NCBI RefSeq assembly: GCF_004364165.1
Contig: NZ_SOAY01000012.1
Coordinates: 303,744 to 367,743 of the forward strand
Source of the DNA: Maribacter spongiicola
Lineage (GTDB): Bacteria > Bacteroidota > Bacteroidia > Flavobacteriales > Flavobacteriaceae
Length of the DNA: 64,000 bases
Direction of reading: 5' to 3'
Shown: piece by piece, positions 8,406 to 16,868 of the stretch
Layout of the letters: each line of letters opens with the position of its first letter
Numbering within the stretch: the stretch's first letter is position 1
Notes under the pieces: model-generated
What the model was told of the DNA's origin: nothing
Database searches by the model: none
Seen by the model: only the letters and a program-made list of their open reading frames with translations
Made by a program: the position numbers and the translations under genes

Positions 8406-9283
8406 GTCAACTTAACGTACTTATCAGAATAAATCTTGGTGAATTGTGCTCCGAAAGTGACAATTAAGCTAGAATAAGATACCCATAACATCACTAAAAT
8501 GATGCTGCCGGCCGCGCCGTAAGTAGAGCCTGGTTCTGCCTTACTAAAGTAAAAAGCTAGCGCGTACTTACCTATTAAAAACAAAAAGGCGGTAAGTGCA
8601 GCACCAACTTTAACCGCTTTCCACCGTACATGTGTACTGGGCAAGTATTTAAACATTGCCCCGAACAATAGATAAATAAAGGTTAGGGAAATAACTATAT
8701 CCAATACAAAACCTAGCTCCAACATTCCCTCTGGTAAAAGTCTAGATAATTGTTTTGAAAATGCTGATAAAAATGAAGTTAGCACGAAACTTATAAGCAA
8801 TAGAAATCCAAAAATTAGAATAAAACCAAATCCTTTTAACCGCATAAAAAGGGTAGATAATATTTCATTGGTATATTTTGGTTTCGCTTTCCAAATATCG
8901 TTTAACGCATTTTGTAGTTGATAAAAAACTCCCGTAGCACCATAAATCAATACTCCCACACCTAATATTGTAGCTACTATAGATGTGTTTTCACTACCTC
9001 TATCAGCTATCATTTCTTGTATAGATTGCGCTGTTTCTGGTCCCATTGCAGATGAGATTTCAGCAAATAATTCTCCACGTACAATTTCTTTGCCCCAAAT
9101 ACCACCCACCAATTCTAGAATTAAAATAAGAAGACCTGGTAATGATAAAATTGCATAATAGGCTATTACGGCACTAATTTGAAAGGGCTCTTTCTCCATC
9201 CATGCATTATAGGTTTTAACCAATAATTTGGGTAGATGTTTTATTCTGAATTTAGATTCTTTTTTAAGCGTCTCTATTGACAT
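8402..9283 (-). CDS. YihY/UPF0761-family inner-membrane protein
   Basis: A 293-residue polytopic membrane protein with about six hydrophobic helices. A conserved amphipathic N-terminus (KTYNAWMEKEPFQISAVIAYYAILSLPGLL) precedes the first helix. GVLIYGATGVFYQLQNALNDIW in the middle and YGAAGSIILVMLWVSYSSLI near the end are family hallmarks. Members are sometimes annotated as ribonuclease BN, a name that came from a misassignment, and their function is unknown. It faces argH and shares four bases with it. A monocistronic unit is likely, since the gap to the next upstream gene is about 100 bp. Confidence 0.85.
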   Translation of the reverse strand: MSIETLKKESKFRIKHLPKLLVKTYNAWMEKEPFQISAVIAYYAILSLPGLLILILELVGGIWGKEIVRGELFAEISSAMGPETAQSIQEMIADRGSENTSIVATILGVGVLIYGATGVFYQLQNALNDIWKAKPKYTNEILSTLFMRLKGFGFILIFGFLLLISFVLTSFLSAFSKQLSRLLPEGMLELGFVLDIVISLTFIYLLFGAMFKYLPSTHVRWKAVKVGAALTAFLFLIGKYALAFYFSKAEPGSTYGAAGSIILVMLWVSYSSLIVTFGAQFTKIYSDKYVKLT

Positions 9284-9389
9284 TGACCAGTAAATTTATA
9301 CTTCATATAAATCTACATTAGAATAGTAGCGTATTGTAACCCAATCAAAACAAATACTACCTCTTTTCTTACTCGATTAAGAAATGTCT

Positions 9390-10451
9390 CTAAACACTCT
9401 TTAATAGTTTATGAATAAACTCTAATTTATTCTTCACAGGTTCTGATATAATAAAAGGATAGGGATCATCTTCACCCATAGAACGGCTCATGCTATTCAA
9501 TGCGAATAGCAAAGGCATCCCGGTATTCAATACCTTTTTAAAACTGGTTTCTTTATAAGGATCGAAACTAGCATTCATCTTTAAATTTTTCTTGGCAGTA
9601 ATCTTAGGATCTGTTTTGAGTCCGAAATTATAAGCAGTTTCCAATACATCGGTAAGGTGTAGATAATGCGACCAGGTTTCGGCCCAATCTTCCCACGGGT
9701 GCGATGATGCATACTTACTTATAAAACGTTGTTGCCAATTTGCCTGCGGACCATTATTATAATAATTGGTCAAAGCATCAGCGTACGACATAGATTCGTC
9801 GCCAAATATATTTCTAAATCCGGCTAATACCTCGACATTATCACGAACTAGTCTATCCCAGAAATAATGACCTACTTCATGTCTAAAATGACCGAGCAAG
9901 GTTCTATACCGTTCAGACATTTGCTGCTTTATCTGTTCTCGAACAACAGGGTCTGCTTCAGAAATTAAGAGAGTAATTACACCATTTGCATGTCCTGTTT
10001 TTAGATCTTTAGATTCTTCTGGCAAATCATCTTTCGCCAAAAAATCAAAGTAAAGACCTTTAGAATCATCAATGGTTTTACTCACCACCGATAATCTAAA
10101 ACGTAATAATTGATATACCAATCTATGCTTGGCTATTTCAATTTGCTTCCACTTGGCTAAATTATCATCATCTAGAATATCAGGTATGGTTCTATTTAAG
10201 CTGCATGCTAGGCAGAACTCATCACCTTTTTCAACATCCACAAGCCAATTACAAACCTTATGCTTGTGATTTTTACAGTATGCATAAGTTTTATCTTCCA
10301 ACTCTGGAAGTTTCCATTGCGTAGCATTTGCTTCTAAAGAAACTATCTTATTGTAATAAGAAGAGTACCCTAGTAGATAGCCGCAATTAACACATACGTT
10401 ATTCTCAAAAACAACTGTATTCTTACAATTTGTGCACTGAAATAATTTCAT
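9390..10451 (-). CDS. zinc-ribbon putative zinc metallopeptidase (COG4307 type)
   Basis: A 353-residue cytoplasmic protein of the uncharacterised zinc-binding peptidase family. The N-terminus carries a zinc ribbon (CTNC and CVNC, residues 6-9 and 20-23). A second cysteine/histidine cluster lies in the YCKNHKHKVCNW and FCLACSLNRT region. The centre carries the metallopeptidase motif RHEVGHYFWDRL (HExxH), and WEDWAETWSHYLH further on probably supplies the third zinc ligand. There is no signal peptide. The substrate is unknown. The upstream gene is on the same strand 35 bp away and may be co-transcribed. Confidence 0.82.
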   Translation of the reverse strand: MKLFQCTNCKNTVVFENNVCVNCGYLLGYSSYYNKIVSLEANATQWKLPELEDKTYAYCKNHKHKVCNWLVDVEKGDEFCLACSLNRTIPDILDDDNLAKWKQIEIAKHRLVYQLLRFRLSVVSKTIDDSKGLYFDFLAKDDLPEESKDLKTGHANGVITLLISEADPVVREQIKQQMSERYRTLLGHFRHEVGHYFWDRLVRDNVEVLAGFRNIFGDESMSYADALTNYYNNGPQANWQQRFISKYASSHPWEDWAETWSHYLHLTDVLETAYNFGLKTDPKITAKKNLKMNASFDPYKETSFKKVLNTGMPLLFALNSMSRSMGEDDPYPFIISEPVKNKLEFIHKLLKSV

Positions 10452-10486
10452 ATCCTATAGCCTTTTAAACAGACAAGGACAGCGTA

Positions 10487-11329
10487 TTATTTGATCATCT
10501 TAAGATTTATAACCTCTTGATCGGTCAAATACCTCCAGTGTCCTCTTGGTAAATCTTTTTTGGTAAGACCACCATAAACAACCCTATCCAATTTCTGAAC
10601 TTTATATCCTAAAGTTTCAAATAAACGTTCTACAATCTTACTTCTAGAACTATAAATTTCAATACCTACTTCTCTTTTAGGAGCATCGGCAATAAAACTA
10701 ACATCTTGTACTCTTACTACCTTTTCATCAACGGTAACACCTTCTTGAATCTTCTTTAAATCGGCACTTCTTAATTCTTGCTCAAGCACCAAATGAAAAA
10801 TCTTACGCATACCGTTTATAGGACTTTTTAAAACCTTGGTCATGTTGCCGTCATTAGTGAACAAAAGTAAACCTGTATGGTCTTTTTCCAATTTATCTAC
10901 CGGCAGTAATTTTGACTTAGAAGCACTAGATATTAACCCTGATACGTGCCTTTTGCCTTTTTCATCACGAATAGTAGTAACAAAATCTTTTGGCTTGTTA
11001 AGAAGTACATATTCTTTCTTTACAGGATTTAATAATTGACCATCGAATTTTACCTCATCGGTCAATTTTACCTTATACCCCATTTCTGTAATCGGTTTGC
11101 CATTTACGGTTACATTACCTGCAGCAATATAGATATCAGCATCTCTTCGAGAACATACCCCAGAGTTGGCTACATATTTATTTAGTCTAATAGCATTTGG
11201 ATCTTGTGGCTTAGCTGGCGTCACATTTTTTTTAATGGGCGCATTACCACGAGCATAGCTCTTCTTTTTAAAATTACCCCCTTGCCTACCTGAAGCATTT
11301 TTACCCCTACTAGAATCATCCCTACTCAT
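10487..11329 (-). CDS. RluB/RsuA-family pseudouridine synthase homologue with altered active-site motif
   Basis: A 280-residue protein. It has a basic N-terminal tail, an S4 RNA-binding domain (IRLNKYVANSGVCSRRDADIY, then VTVNGK) and an RsuA-type pseudouridine synthase domain ending in KKDLPRGHWRYL. The family normally has GRLDxxTxGLLL with a catalytic aspartate. Here the stretch reads VDKLEKDHTGLLLFTNDG, with glutamate 148 (codon 10886-10888) in the aspartate position and lysine for the preceding arginine. It may therefore be catalytically impaired or act mainly as an RNA-binding protein. The start at 11329 (MSRDDSSRG) is preferred over an upstream in-frame ATG at 11359 because the extra residues do not look conserved. 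Confidence 0.85.
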   Translation of the reverse strand: MSRDDSSRGKNASGRQGGNFKKKSYARGNAPIKKNVTPAKPQDPNAIRLNKYVANSGVCSRRDADIYIAAGNVTVNGKPITEMGYKVKLTDEVKFDGQLLNPVKKEYVLLNKPKDFVTTIRDEKGKRHVSGLISSASKSKLLPVDKLEKDHTGLLLFTNDGNMTKVLKSPINGMRKIFHLVLEQELRSADLKKIQEGVTVDEKVVRVQDVSFIADAPKREVGIEIYSSRSKIVERLFETLGYKVQKLDRVVYGGLTKKDLPRGHWRYLTDQEVINLKMIK

Positions 11330-11404
11330 AACTGTACCAATTTTGCACAAAGGTAGCAAATTGCATTGCCGTTCAAATAGTTATATCAAACATATTACAA
11401 ACAA

Positions 11405-12310
11405 CTATAGTATTCTGTTTAAAACAAGATTGACATCAATGAGTAAAATACCAAAAACACCCATTACTATAATTAATTTAAGAATATTATGCAGCCAAAC
11501 ATAGTCTTTACGGGTTTTTGCCTTGAATAAAAGAAATATAAAAAGGACTAGCAATACCACACAAAGCATGAAATATAAGTTCATATACCCCACATCAAAC
11601 TTAAAAATGAGCAGTAATGAGGGTACAAGGGTCAATAAAATTAATAAGGATATCAATACTTTAGATATTCTTGACCCATATATGATTGGAATAGTTCTAT
11701 AATTCTGGGCAAGATCACCCGATATATTTTCCAAATCTTTAATCATTTCACGAGCAAGTATTAATAGAAATAAGAATACTGCATGTACAAAAATGACAGG
11801 TTGAATGTTTTTATAATATACAAATATGATGAAAAACGGGGTTATCGCTAAGGTTGCAGAAATGAAATTGCCTAAAAACGGAATTTTTTTCAACTTATGA
11901 GAATAGATCCAAATACCAAAAATGTACGAAGAAAAGAAGAAAACCGCCCTAAAAGAAACATAACTTGCAGCTATGACCGCGAAAAAATTCAATACAAAAT
12001 AAGTCGTTAGTTTAAACCGCTGGCTTACCAAGCGATCTAACATGCTCTTTCGTGGTTTGTTAATAAGATCCTTCTCTGCGTCGTAGAAGTTATTAATGAT
12101 ATATCCACCGGCAATAACCATTGCAGATGCAATTACAATAACAAAAAGCTTCACATCAAATACTACTTCTCTTACCGGTAATTCTGGTGCCAGTATGTAA
12201 ATTGATGCCAAATACTGAGCTAAAGCTATAACTAAAATGTTATACCCCCTAACCACTGAAAACAGACTCAGTACTTTTAAAAGTAAGAGTTTATTTCTTC
12301 TATTAAGCAT
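11405..12310 (-). CDS. UbiA-family prenyltransferase
   Basis: Integral membrane prenyltransferase of 301 residues with about eight or nine hydrophobic helices. Both aspartate-rich prenyl-diphosphate motifs are present: NNFYDAEKDLINKP (about residues 66-79) and DLENISGDLAQNYRTIP (about 192-208). It is most like the geranylgeranylglycerol-phosphate geranylgeranyltransferase-like branch found in Bacteroidota; the aromatic or lipid acceptor is not certain. It sits 13 bp downstream of mevalonate kinase on the same strand, so it is probably co-transcribed with isoprenoid precursor genes. Confidence 0.85.
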   Translation of the reverse strand: MLNRRNKLLLLKVLSLFSVVRGYNILVIALAQYLASIYILAPELPVREVVFDVKLFVIVIASAMVIAGGYIINNFYDAEKDLINKPRKSMLDRLVSQRFKLTTYFVLNFFAVIAASYVSFRAVFFFSSYIFGIWIYSHKLKKIPFLGNFISATLAITPFFIIFVYYKNIQPVIFVHAVFLFLLILAREMIKDLENISGDLAQNYRTIPIIYGSRISKVLISLLILLTLVPSLLLIFKFDVGYMNLYFMLCVVLLVLFIFLLFKAKTRKDYVWLHNILKLIIVMGVFGILLIDVNLVLNRIL

Positions 12311-12323
12311 GTATGGAAATTAC

Positions 12324-13262
12324 CTAAAAATTATAGACTACTTCTAATTTGTAATCTTTTAACGCAGTTTTAGCTTTCTCAAAGTCTTCTGTAAACCCAA
12401 GAATATAACCACCACCACCTGAGCCACATAGCTTTAAATAGTAATCGTTGGTATCGATTCCGTTTTTCCACAAGGCATGAAATTTTGCCGGAATCATAGG
12501 TTTAAAGTTATCTAAGACAACGTGAGATAACTGCTTTAAATTACCGAATAAAGATTGAATATTGCCATTCACGAAATCTTCTACACAGGCATCTGTATGT
12601 TTAATGAACTGATTTTTTAGCATTTTACGGAAACCATCATTTTTCATCTGTTCCATAAAAATCTGAACCATTGGTGCAGTTTCACCAATAATACCACTAT
12701 CTAATAAGAATACAGCTCCTTTACCTCCTGCATTTTGCGATGGAATACTAGTAGACTCAATATTATCTTTAGAGTTTATAAGAATCGGAAGACTTAAATA
12801 ACTATTCAATGGATCTAGACCAGATGATTTACCATGAAAAAACGATTCCATTTTACCGAATATCGTTTTGAGTTTCAATAACTTTTCTCTGGTTAAGTTC
12901 TCAAGAACCGTTATTTTATCTTGTGTATATTTATCGTAGATAGCTGCTACTAAAGCACCACTACTACCTACACCATAACCTTGAGGTATAGAACTATCAA
13001 AATACATGCCTTCTGCAACATCTGTTTTTAAAAGCTCTAAATCGAAAGAAACCAACTTCGGATTCTTAAAAGTCAAATTTTCTAAATAATGAGTAAAGCC
13101 TTCTAAACTTTTATTTGATTTTATCGCCTCAACTGATGAGTTGGAATCAGATTTCAAAGCACCTTTATAAAAATTATAAGGTATAGATAATCCTTTAGAA
13201 TCTTTTATGATACCATACTCCCCGAAGAGAAGAATTTTTGAATAAAAAAGAGGTCCTTTCAT
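12324..13262 (-). CDS. mvk: mevalonate kinase-like GHMP kinase
   Basis: A 312-residue GHMP kinase. The N-terminus reads YSKILLFGEYGIIKDSKGL, typical of mevalonate kinase. The ATP-binding glycine-serine motif is PQGYGVGSSGALVAA (about residues 93-107), and CGSGGGGYILGF near the C-terminus is the third GHMP motif. It would phosphorylate mevalonate in the cytoplasm. It lies between mvaD and the UbiA gene on one strand, which supports the mevalonate-pathway call. Phosphomevalonate kinase is the main alternative. A promoter-like TTTG-N17-TACTTTG lies upstream at 13348-13375. Confidence 0.85.
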   Translation of the reverse strand: MKGPLFYSKILLFGEYGIIKDSKGLSIPYNFYKGALKSDSNSSVEAIKSNKSLEGFTHYLENLTFKNPKLVSFDLELLKTDVAEGMYFDSSIPQGYGVGSSGALVAAIYDKYTQDKITVLENLTREKLLKLKTIFGKMESFFHGKSSGLDPLNSYLSLPILINSKDNIESTSIPSQNAGGKGAVFLLDSGIIGETAPMVQIFMEQMKNDGFRKMLKNQFIKHTDACVEDFVNGNIQSLFGNLKQLSHVVLDNFKPMIPAKFHALWKNGIDTNDYYLKLCGSGGGGYILGFTEDFEKAKTALKDYKLEVVYNF

Positions 13263-13347
13263 TTTAAAAACTAAGCTAATATTAAAACTTATATAAATAT
13301 AGTCAAAGATTCACATAAAGTTGAACGTTTTACCTTAAAAGGTTAAA

Positions 13348-13375
13348 CAAAGTAGATGAATCATTCTTTTACAAA
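13348..13375 (-). promoter_or_regulatory. candidate promoter of the mvk-ubiA unit
   Basis: On the minus strand the sequence reads TTTG, 17 nt, TACTTTG. This resembles the Bacteroidota -33 TTTG and -7 TAnnTTTG elements, with one base fewer in the -7 box. Transcription would start about 80 nt before the mvk ATG. Confidence 0.4.
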
Positions 13376-13407
13376 CGTTTTTTATAAAAAAATAGTACCT
13401 TAATTAC

Positions 13408-14490
13408 CTACAACTTCTTAGCACCCAGACCAATTCGATCACAAATATACTGCCCATTTTGACAAAAAGGCACTAACTTCTCTTTTATAAATGGAAAAAC
13501 GATATCCTTTTCATTTTCCGGATATAATACATGCACGTTCGCACCTGCATCTAACGTAAAGCAAATATGTGTATTAGATTCTTGTCTAAATTTCCAAATA
13601 GCATTAATTATTGATAGGGTATTCGGCTTCATTAGTATGAAATACGGATTACTTGTCATCATCATTGCATGTAATGTAAGTGCTTCACTTTCTACAATAT
13701 TTATGAAAGTATCCAAATTTCCATCTGATAAAACCGATTTCAATTTCTCTAAATTGGTATGCGCCTGATCAAACCGCTGAGTTGCAAACGGGTGTCCGTG
13801 CATTAACTCATGACCTACCGTACTGCTTACCTGTTTCTCTCCCTTATCAACCAATAGAATAGTATCATGAAAATTATTGAATACCTCATGTACTGCGTAC
13901 GGATACTTTATACCGAATAAATTTGAACTGCCTTCAATCGAAACAGTCTCGCCCCATTGCACCAAAGGACCTTCAATACTTCGACACGCACTACCTGAAC
14001 CTAAACGAGATAAGAACGAAGTTTTTCTATTGAAATCTTCATCAGAAATAGAGTCTAGGAATGACCTTTCCATCTCCATAAAACATAATGCTAATGCAGA
14101 CATTCCACTCGCCGATGATGCTATACCACTACTATGTGGAAAAGAATTTGATGTATTTATAATAAAGTGATACTCTTTTAAAAACGGCAGATACACTTCT
14201 ATTCTTTTTAAAAATGTATTTATTTTCGGCTTGAATTCTTCTTTTGCCTCGCCCTCGAACAAAAGATCAAATGAGAAATCATCACTTTTTTGAACTTTTT
14301 TCTTATACTGCACACTAGTTTTAGTAACGCATGCTGCTAAAGTAAAACTGATCGATGGGTTAGCAGGAATCTGATTCGCTCGCTTACCCCAATACTTCAC
14401 CAAAGCAATATTACTGGGCGAAGAATACGATACTATGCCTTCTTCTTTCAATGTGGTATATGACGCTGGAATAAATTCTTTTTCTGACAT
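13408..14490 (-). CDS. mvaD: diphosphomevalonate decarboxylase
   Basis: Converts mevalonate diphosphate to isopentenyl diphosphate with ATP. The 360-residue protein has SPSNIALVKYWGKR (about residues 24-37), NPSISFTL (about 43-50), the ATP loop SSGIASSASGMSALAL (about 119-134), GSGSACRSI and the C-terminal TLDAGANVHVLYP. An in-frame ATG exists at 14532, but homology begins after MSEKEF at 14490. A good -7 element also lies between the two ATGs, so 14490 is chosen. With the adjacent kinase it indicates a classical mevalonate route and not the MEP route. Confidence 0.92.
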   Translation of the reverse strand: MSEKEFIPASYTTLKEEGIVSYSSPSNIALVKYWGKRANQIPANPSISFTLAACVTKTSVQYKKKVQKSDDFSFDLLFEGEAKEEFKPKINTFLKRIEVYLPFLKEYHFIINTSNSFPHSSGIASSASGMSALALCFMEMERSFLDSISDEDFNRKTSFLSRLGSGSACRSIEGPLVQWGETVSIEGSSNLFGIKYPYAVHEVFNNFHDTILLVDKGEKQVSSTVGHELMHGHPFATQRFDQAHTNLEKLKSVLSDGNLDTFINIVESEALTLHAMMMTSNPYFILMKPNTLSIINAIWKFRQESNTHICFTLDAGANVHVLYPENEKDIVFPFIKEKLVPFCQNGQYICDRIGLGAKKL

Positions 14491-14507
14491 TGAATATTCA
14501 ATTTGTG

Positions 14508-14515
14508 CAAATATA
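14508..14515 (-). promoter_or_regulatory. candidate -7 element of mvaD (TATATTTG)
   Basis: The minus strand reads TATATTTG, a perfect match to TAnnTTTG. It would give a leader of about 12 nt to the ATG at 14490. A TTG lies 14 nt upstream, closer than usual for a -33 box. The position argues against translation from the ATG at 14532. Confidence 0.45.
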
Positions 14516-14571
14516 GTTTTTAGGACTATCAATTAAAATAATTCCTTATTTTAGACCTAAACACCGACCAG

Positions 14572-15045
14572 TTGAAAAGAAAGCTAACTTATATTCTTAT
14601 TGGTATTATCATCTGCTCTACCATTGGCTTTTTGAGTAGCGTTGTTACACAAAGTTCTGTTACCGGATGGTATTTGACCTTGAACAAGCCTAGTTTTAAC
14701 CCACCAAACTGGGTTTTCGCTCCCGTATGGAGTGCTCTTTATATTATGATGGGTATCTCTGCCGGCTGGGTATGGGCAAAAGGTTTTCATCATAAATGGG
14801 TGAAAACCGGATTGTATCATTTTGGTTTTCAACTACTTTTAAACGGATTGTGGAGCATCGTATTCTTCGGATTAAAACAACCGTTTTATGGGCTGCTCGT
14901 AATTATGGCACTTCTCGTAGTTTTATCACTTACTATTAAATGGTTCAATATAGTTAGCAAATTTGCAGCCATATTGCTAATTCCGTACCTACTTTGGGTT
15001 TGTTTCGCTACAGCTTTGAATTATAAAATTTGGGAATTGAATTAA
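14572..15045 (+). CDS. tspO: TspO/MBR-family membrane protein, TTG start
   Basis: Tryptophan-rich sensory protein / peripheral benzodiazepine receptor homologue of 157 residues with five predicted transmembrane helices. Family landmarks are the WYLTLNKPSFNPPNWVFAPVW stretch (about residues 33-53) and GLWSIVFFGLKQPFYGL (about 103-119). Bacterial TspO binds porphyrins and other hydrophobic ligands. No ATG lies in frame at a sensible place. The TTG at 14572 gives MKRKLTYILIG, a normal N-terminus, and is taken as the start. Its 3' end is 1 bp from the convergent DUF1697 gene. Confidence 0.9.
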   Translation: MKRKLTYILIGIIICSTIGFLSSVVTQSSVTGWYLTLNKPSFNPPNWVFAPVWSALYIMMGISAGWVWAKGFHHKWVKTGLYHFGFQLLLNGLWSIVFFGLKQPFYGLLVIMALLVVLSLTIKWFNIVSKFAAILLIPYLLWVCFATALNYKIWELN

Positions 15046-15046
15046 T

Positions 15047-15586
15047 CTAATAACTCAACTCTAATAATTTGTGCATGGTTCTATAGTTTCTAGTAGTTGC
15101 CAAAATTTTCAGTTTTCGCTCTAATAAATTATTATTCAACTTTGCTTTACCATAGCCAGTTTTACACTTTAGATAAATACAGTTTTCAGAAATTGAAAAT
15201 TCTTCATTCTCGTATGATTCTGCTTTAAACGTAGTAAACTCTTCAACTTTCGGAACATCATTGAGCAGTACAAAATAGACTTGCTTTCTTATAATTTCAT
15301 CTTCAGATTCGAACGGATTATCATTAAGAATATCACGTAATTGAGATGCCGTTTTTACTATTACAGGTACTTCAAAACCAAAACTTTTAAAAATAGCTTT
15401 TGAAATCAATGCTTCTAATTCTGACGTATTCTGCAGTTCACTTTTAAAAACTACATTACCACTTTGAATGTAAGTTCTCACATCTTCTAGTTTTAAACCA
15501 TTGCACAAATCTCGAAGTTCTGCCATCGGAATTTTATTTTTTCCGCTGACATTTATACCTCTTAAAAATGCAAGATAGGTTTTCAT
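15047..15586 (-). CDS. DUF1697 family protein
   Basis: A 179-residue protein of a widespread family of unknown function. The N-terminal TYLAFLRGINVSGKNKIPM and the IQSGNVVFKS segment (about residues 45-54) are its hallmarks. The N-terminal half resembles ferredoxin-like folds. An in-frame ATG lies 18 bp upstream at 15604, but that codon is inside the preceding gene and the canonical family N-terminus begins at 15586, only 1 bp after that gene's stop. It is the last gene of the lacI-to-DUF1697 run. No catalytic residues can be named. Confidence 0.85.
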   Translation of the reverse strand: MKTYLAFLRGINVSGKNKIPMAELRDLCNGLKLEDVRTYIQSGNVVFKSELQNTSELEALISKAIFKSFGFEVPVIVKTASQLRDILNDNPFESEDEIIRKQVYFVLLNDVPKVEEFTTFKAESYENEEFSISENCIYLKCKTGYGKAKLNNNLLERKLKILATTRNYRTMHKLLELSY

Positions 15587-15587
15587 T

Positions 15588-16868
15588 TTAGGTTTGATCT
15601 GCATTTAAATCTTCTACTACTCCGTTCGCTGCAATAAAACCACCTGTCCATGCATTTTGAAAATTGAATCCTCCCGTAATGGCATCTACATTTATGATTT
15701 CCCCAGCAAAATATAAACTTGGTAGAATTTTACTTTCGTAGGTCTTAAAATTGATTTCCTTTAAATCTAAACCACCAGCGGTCACAAACTCCTCTTTAAA
15801 AGTACTTTTTCCGTTTACTTGAAAAACGCCCGCAGTTAGTTGTTCCGCCAATAAAGTTAATTGTTGTTTAGATACTTCTGGCCAAGTAGTAGCATCTTCA
15901 ATACCAGCTGCTTTTACCAAATTTACCCATAGACGTTTGGGGATATCCAACACCTTGGTTCTTAAAATAGTTTTCTTTTCTACCTGCTTTACCTTTAAAA
16001 GTAATTCCAGTAATCCGTTCTGGTGATATTCAGGAACCCAATTCACCTGAATTTTAAATTGATAATTATACTGCTCTAAAATTCTAGCTCCCCATGCAGA
16101 TAGTTTTAAAGTAGCCGGTCCGCTCATTCCCCAATGGGTAACCAATAATGGCCCGTCTGAACTTAAACCAGATGTATCTAATTTTGTTTTTCCTGTCTTT
16201 TTACCAAAGTTCTTTTTGGGTATTACGTTGACCTCGGCATGTGTAGCCACACCGGGTATATCTGTTATACGCTTATCTTTGATATTAAAAGTAAATAATG
16301 ACGGTACTGGCGGAATAATGGTATGCCCTAACGCTTCAATATATTTCCACATTTTAGGATTGCTTCCGGTTGCCAAAATGAGCTTTTTGCAGTACATAAA
16401 ATTCTCACCAACGGCAATCTGCCAAATCTTAGCCCCCTCTTGCTCAATTTGCTCTATTCCGGTGACAGAACAAAGTGTTTTCACCTGTACGCCTAATCTA
16501 TCTGCCTCTGAAATAAAACAGTCTATAATTGTTTGTGATGAATTACTGACGGGGAACATTCTGCCATCTTCCTCTATCTTTAAAGCCACACCGCGTTCTT
16601 CAAAGAAACCCACGGTATCGCCACTGGCATAGGTATGAAAAGGACCTAATAGTTCTTTTTCTCCTCTTGGATAGTTCTTACTTAAATCTGCCGGATTGAA
16701 TTCTGCATGGGTAACGTTACAGCGACCACCACCAGAAATTTTCACCTTGGTCAATACATCTTTACCACGTTCTAAAATCGCTATTTTAGTATTTGGTCTT
16801 TTTTCTGCGATATGTATTGCAGCGTAAAAACCTGCCGCACCACCACCAATTACTAAAACATCGTACAT
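15588..16868 (-). CDS. BaiN/HI0933-family NAD(P)/FAD-dependent oxidoreductase
   Basis: Flavoprotein of 426 residues. It opens with a dinucleotide-binding motif (VLVIGGGAAGFYAAI, residues 4-18), followed by GGGRCNVTH (about 47-55), a family hallmark. The C-terminal FAD site reads GGFNFQNAWTGGFIAANGV. Members include YhiN and the clostridial bile-acid enzyme BaiN; most have unknown substrates. The start shares one base with the stop of the upstream GDPD gene (TAATG at 16868), so the two are translationally coupled. The role within an alpha-glucan operon is not apparent. Confidence 0.88.
   Translation of the reverse strand: MYDVLVIGGGAAGFYAAIHIAEKRPNTKIAILERGKDVLTKVKISGGGRCNVTHAEFNPADLSKNYPRGEKELLGPFHTYASGDTVGFFEERGVALKIEEDGRMFPVSNSSQTIIDCFISEADRLGVQVKTLCSVTGIEQIEQEGAKIWQIAVGENFMYCKKLILATGSNPKMWKYIEALGHTIIPPVPSLFTFNIKDKRITDIPGVATHAEVNVIPKKNFGKKTGKTKLDTSGLSSDGPLLVTHWGMSGPATLKLSAWGARILEQYNYQFKIQVNWVPEYHQNGLLELLLKVKQVEKKTILRTKVLDIPKRLWVNLVKAAGIEDATTWPEVSKQQLTLLAEQLTAGVFQVNGKSTFKEEFVTAGGLDLKEINFKTYESKILPSLYFAGEIINVDAITGGFNFQNAWTGGFIAANGVVEDLNADQT

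Noticed and set aside
14491..14532. Upstream start of mvaD at 14532
   Set aside because: The extra 14 residues are not conserved and a -7 promoter element lies between 14532 and the ATG at 14490.
15588..15604. Upstream ATG of the DUF1697 gene at 15604
   Set aside because: It lies inside the preceding gene and adds six residues before the canonical TYLAFLRGINVSG family start.
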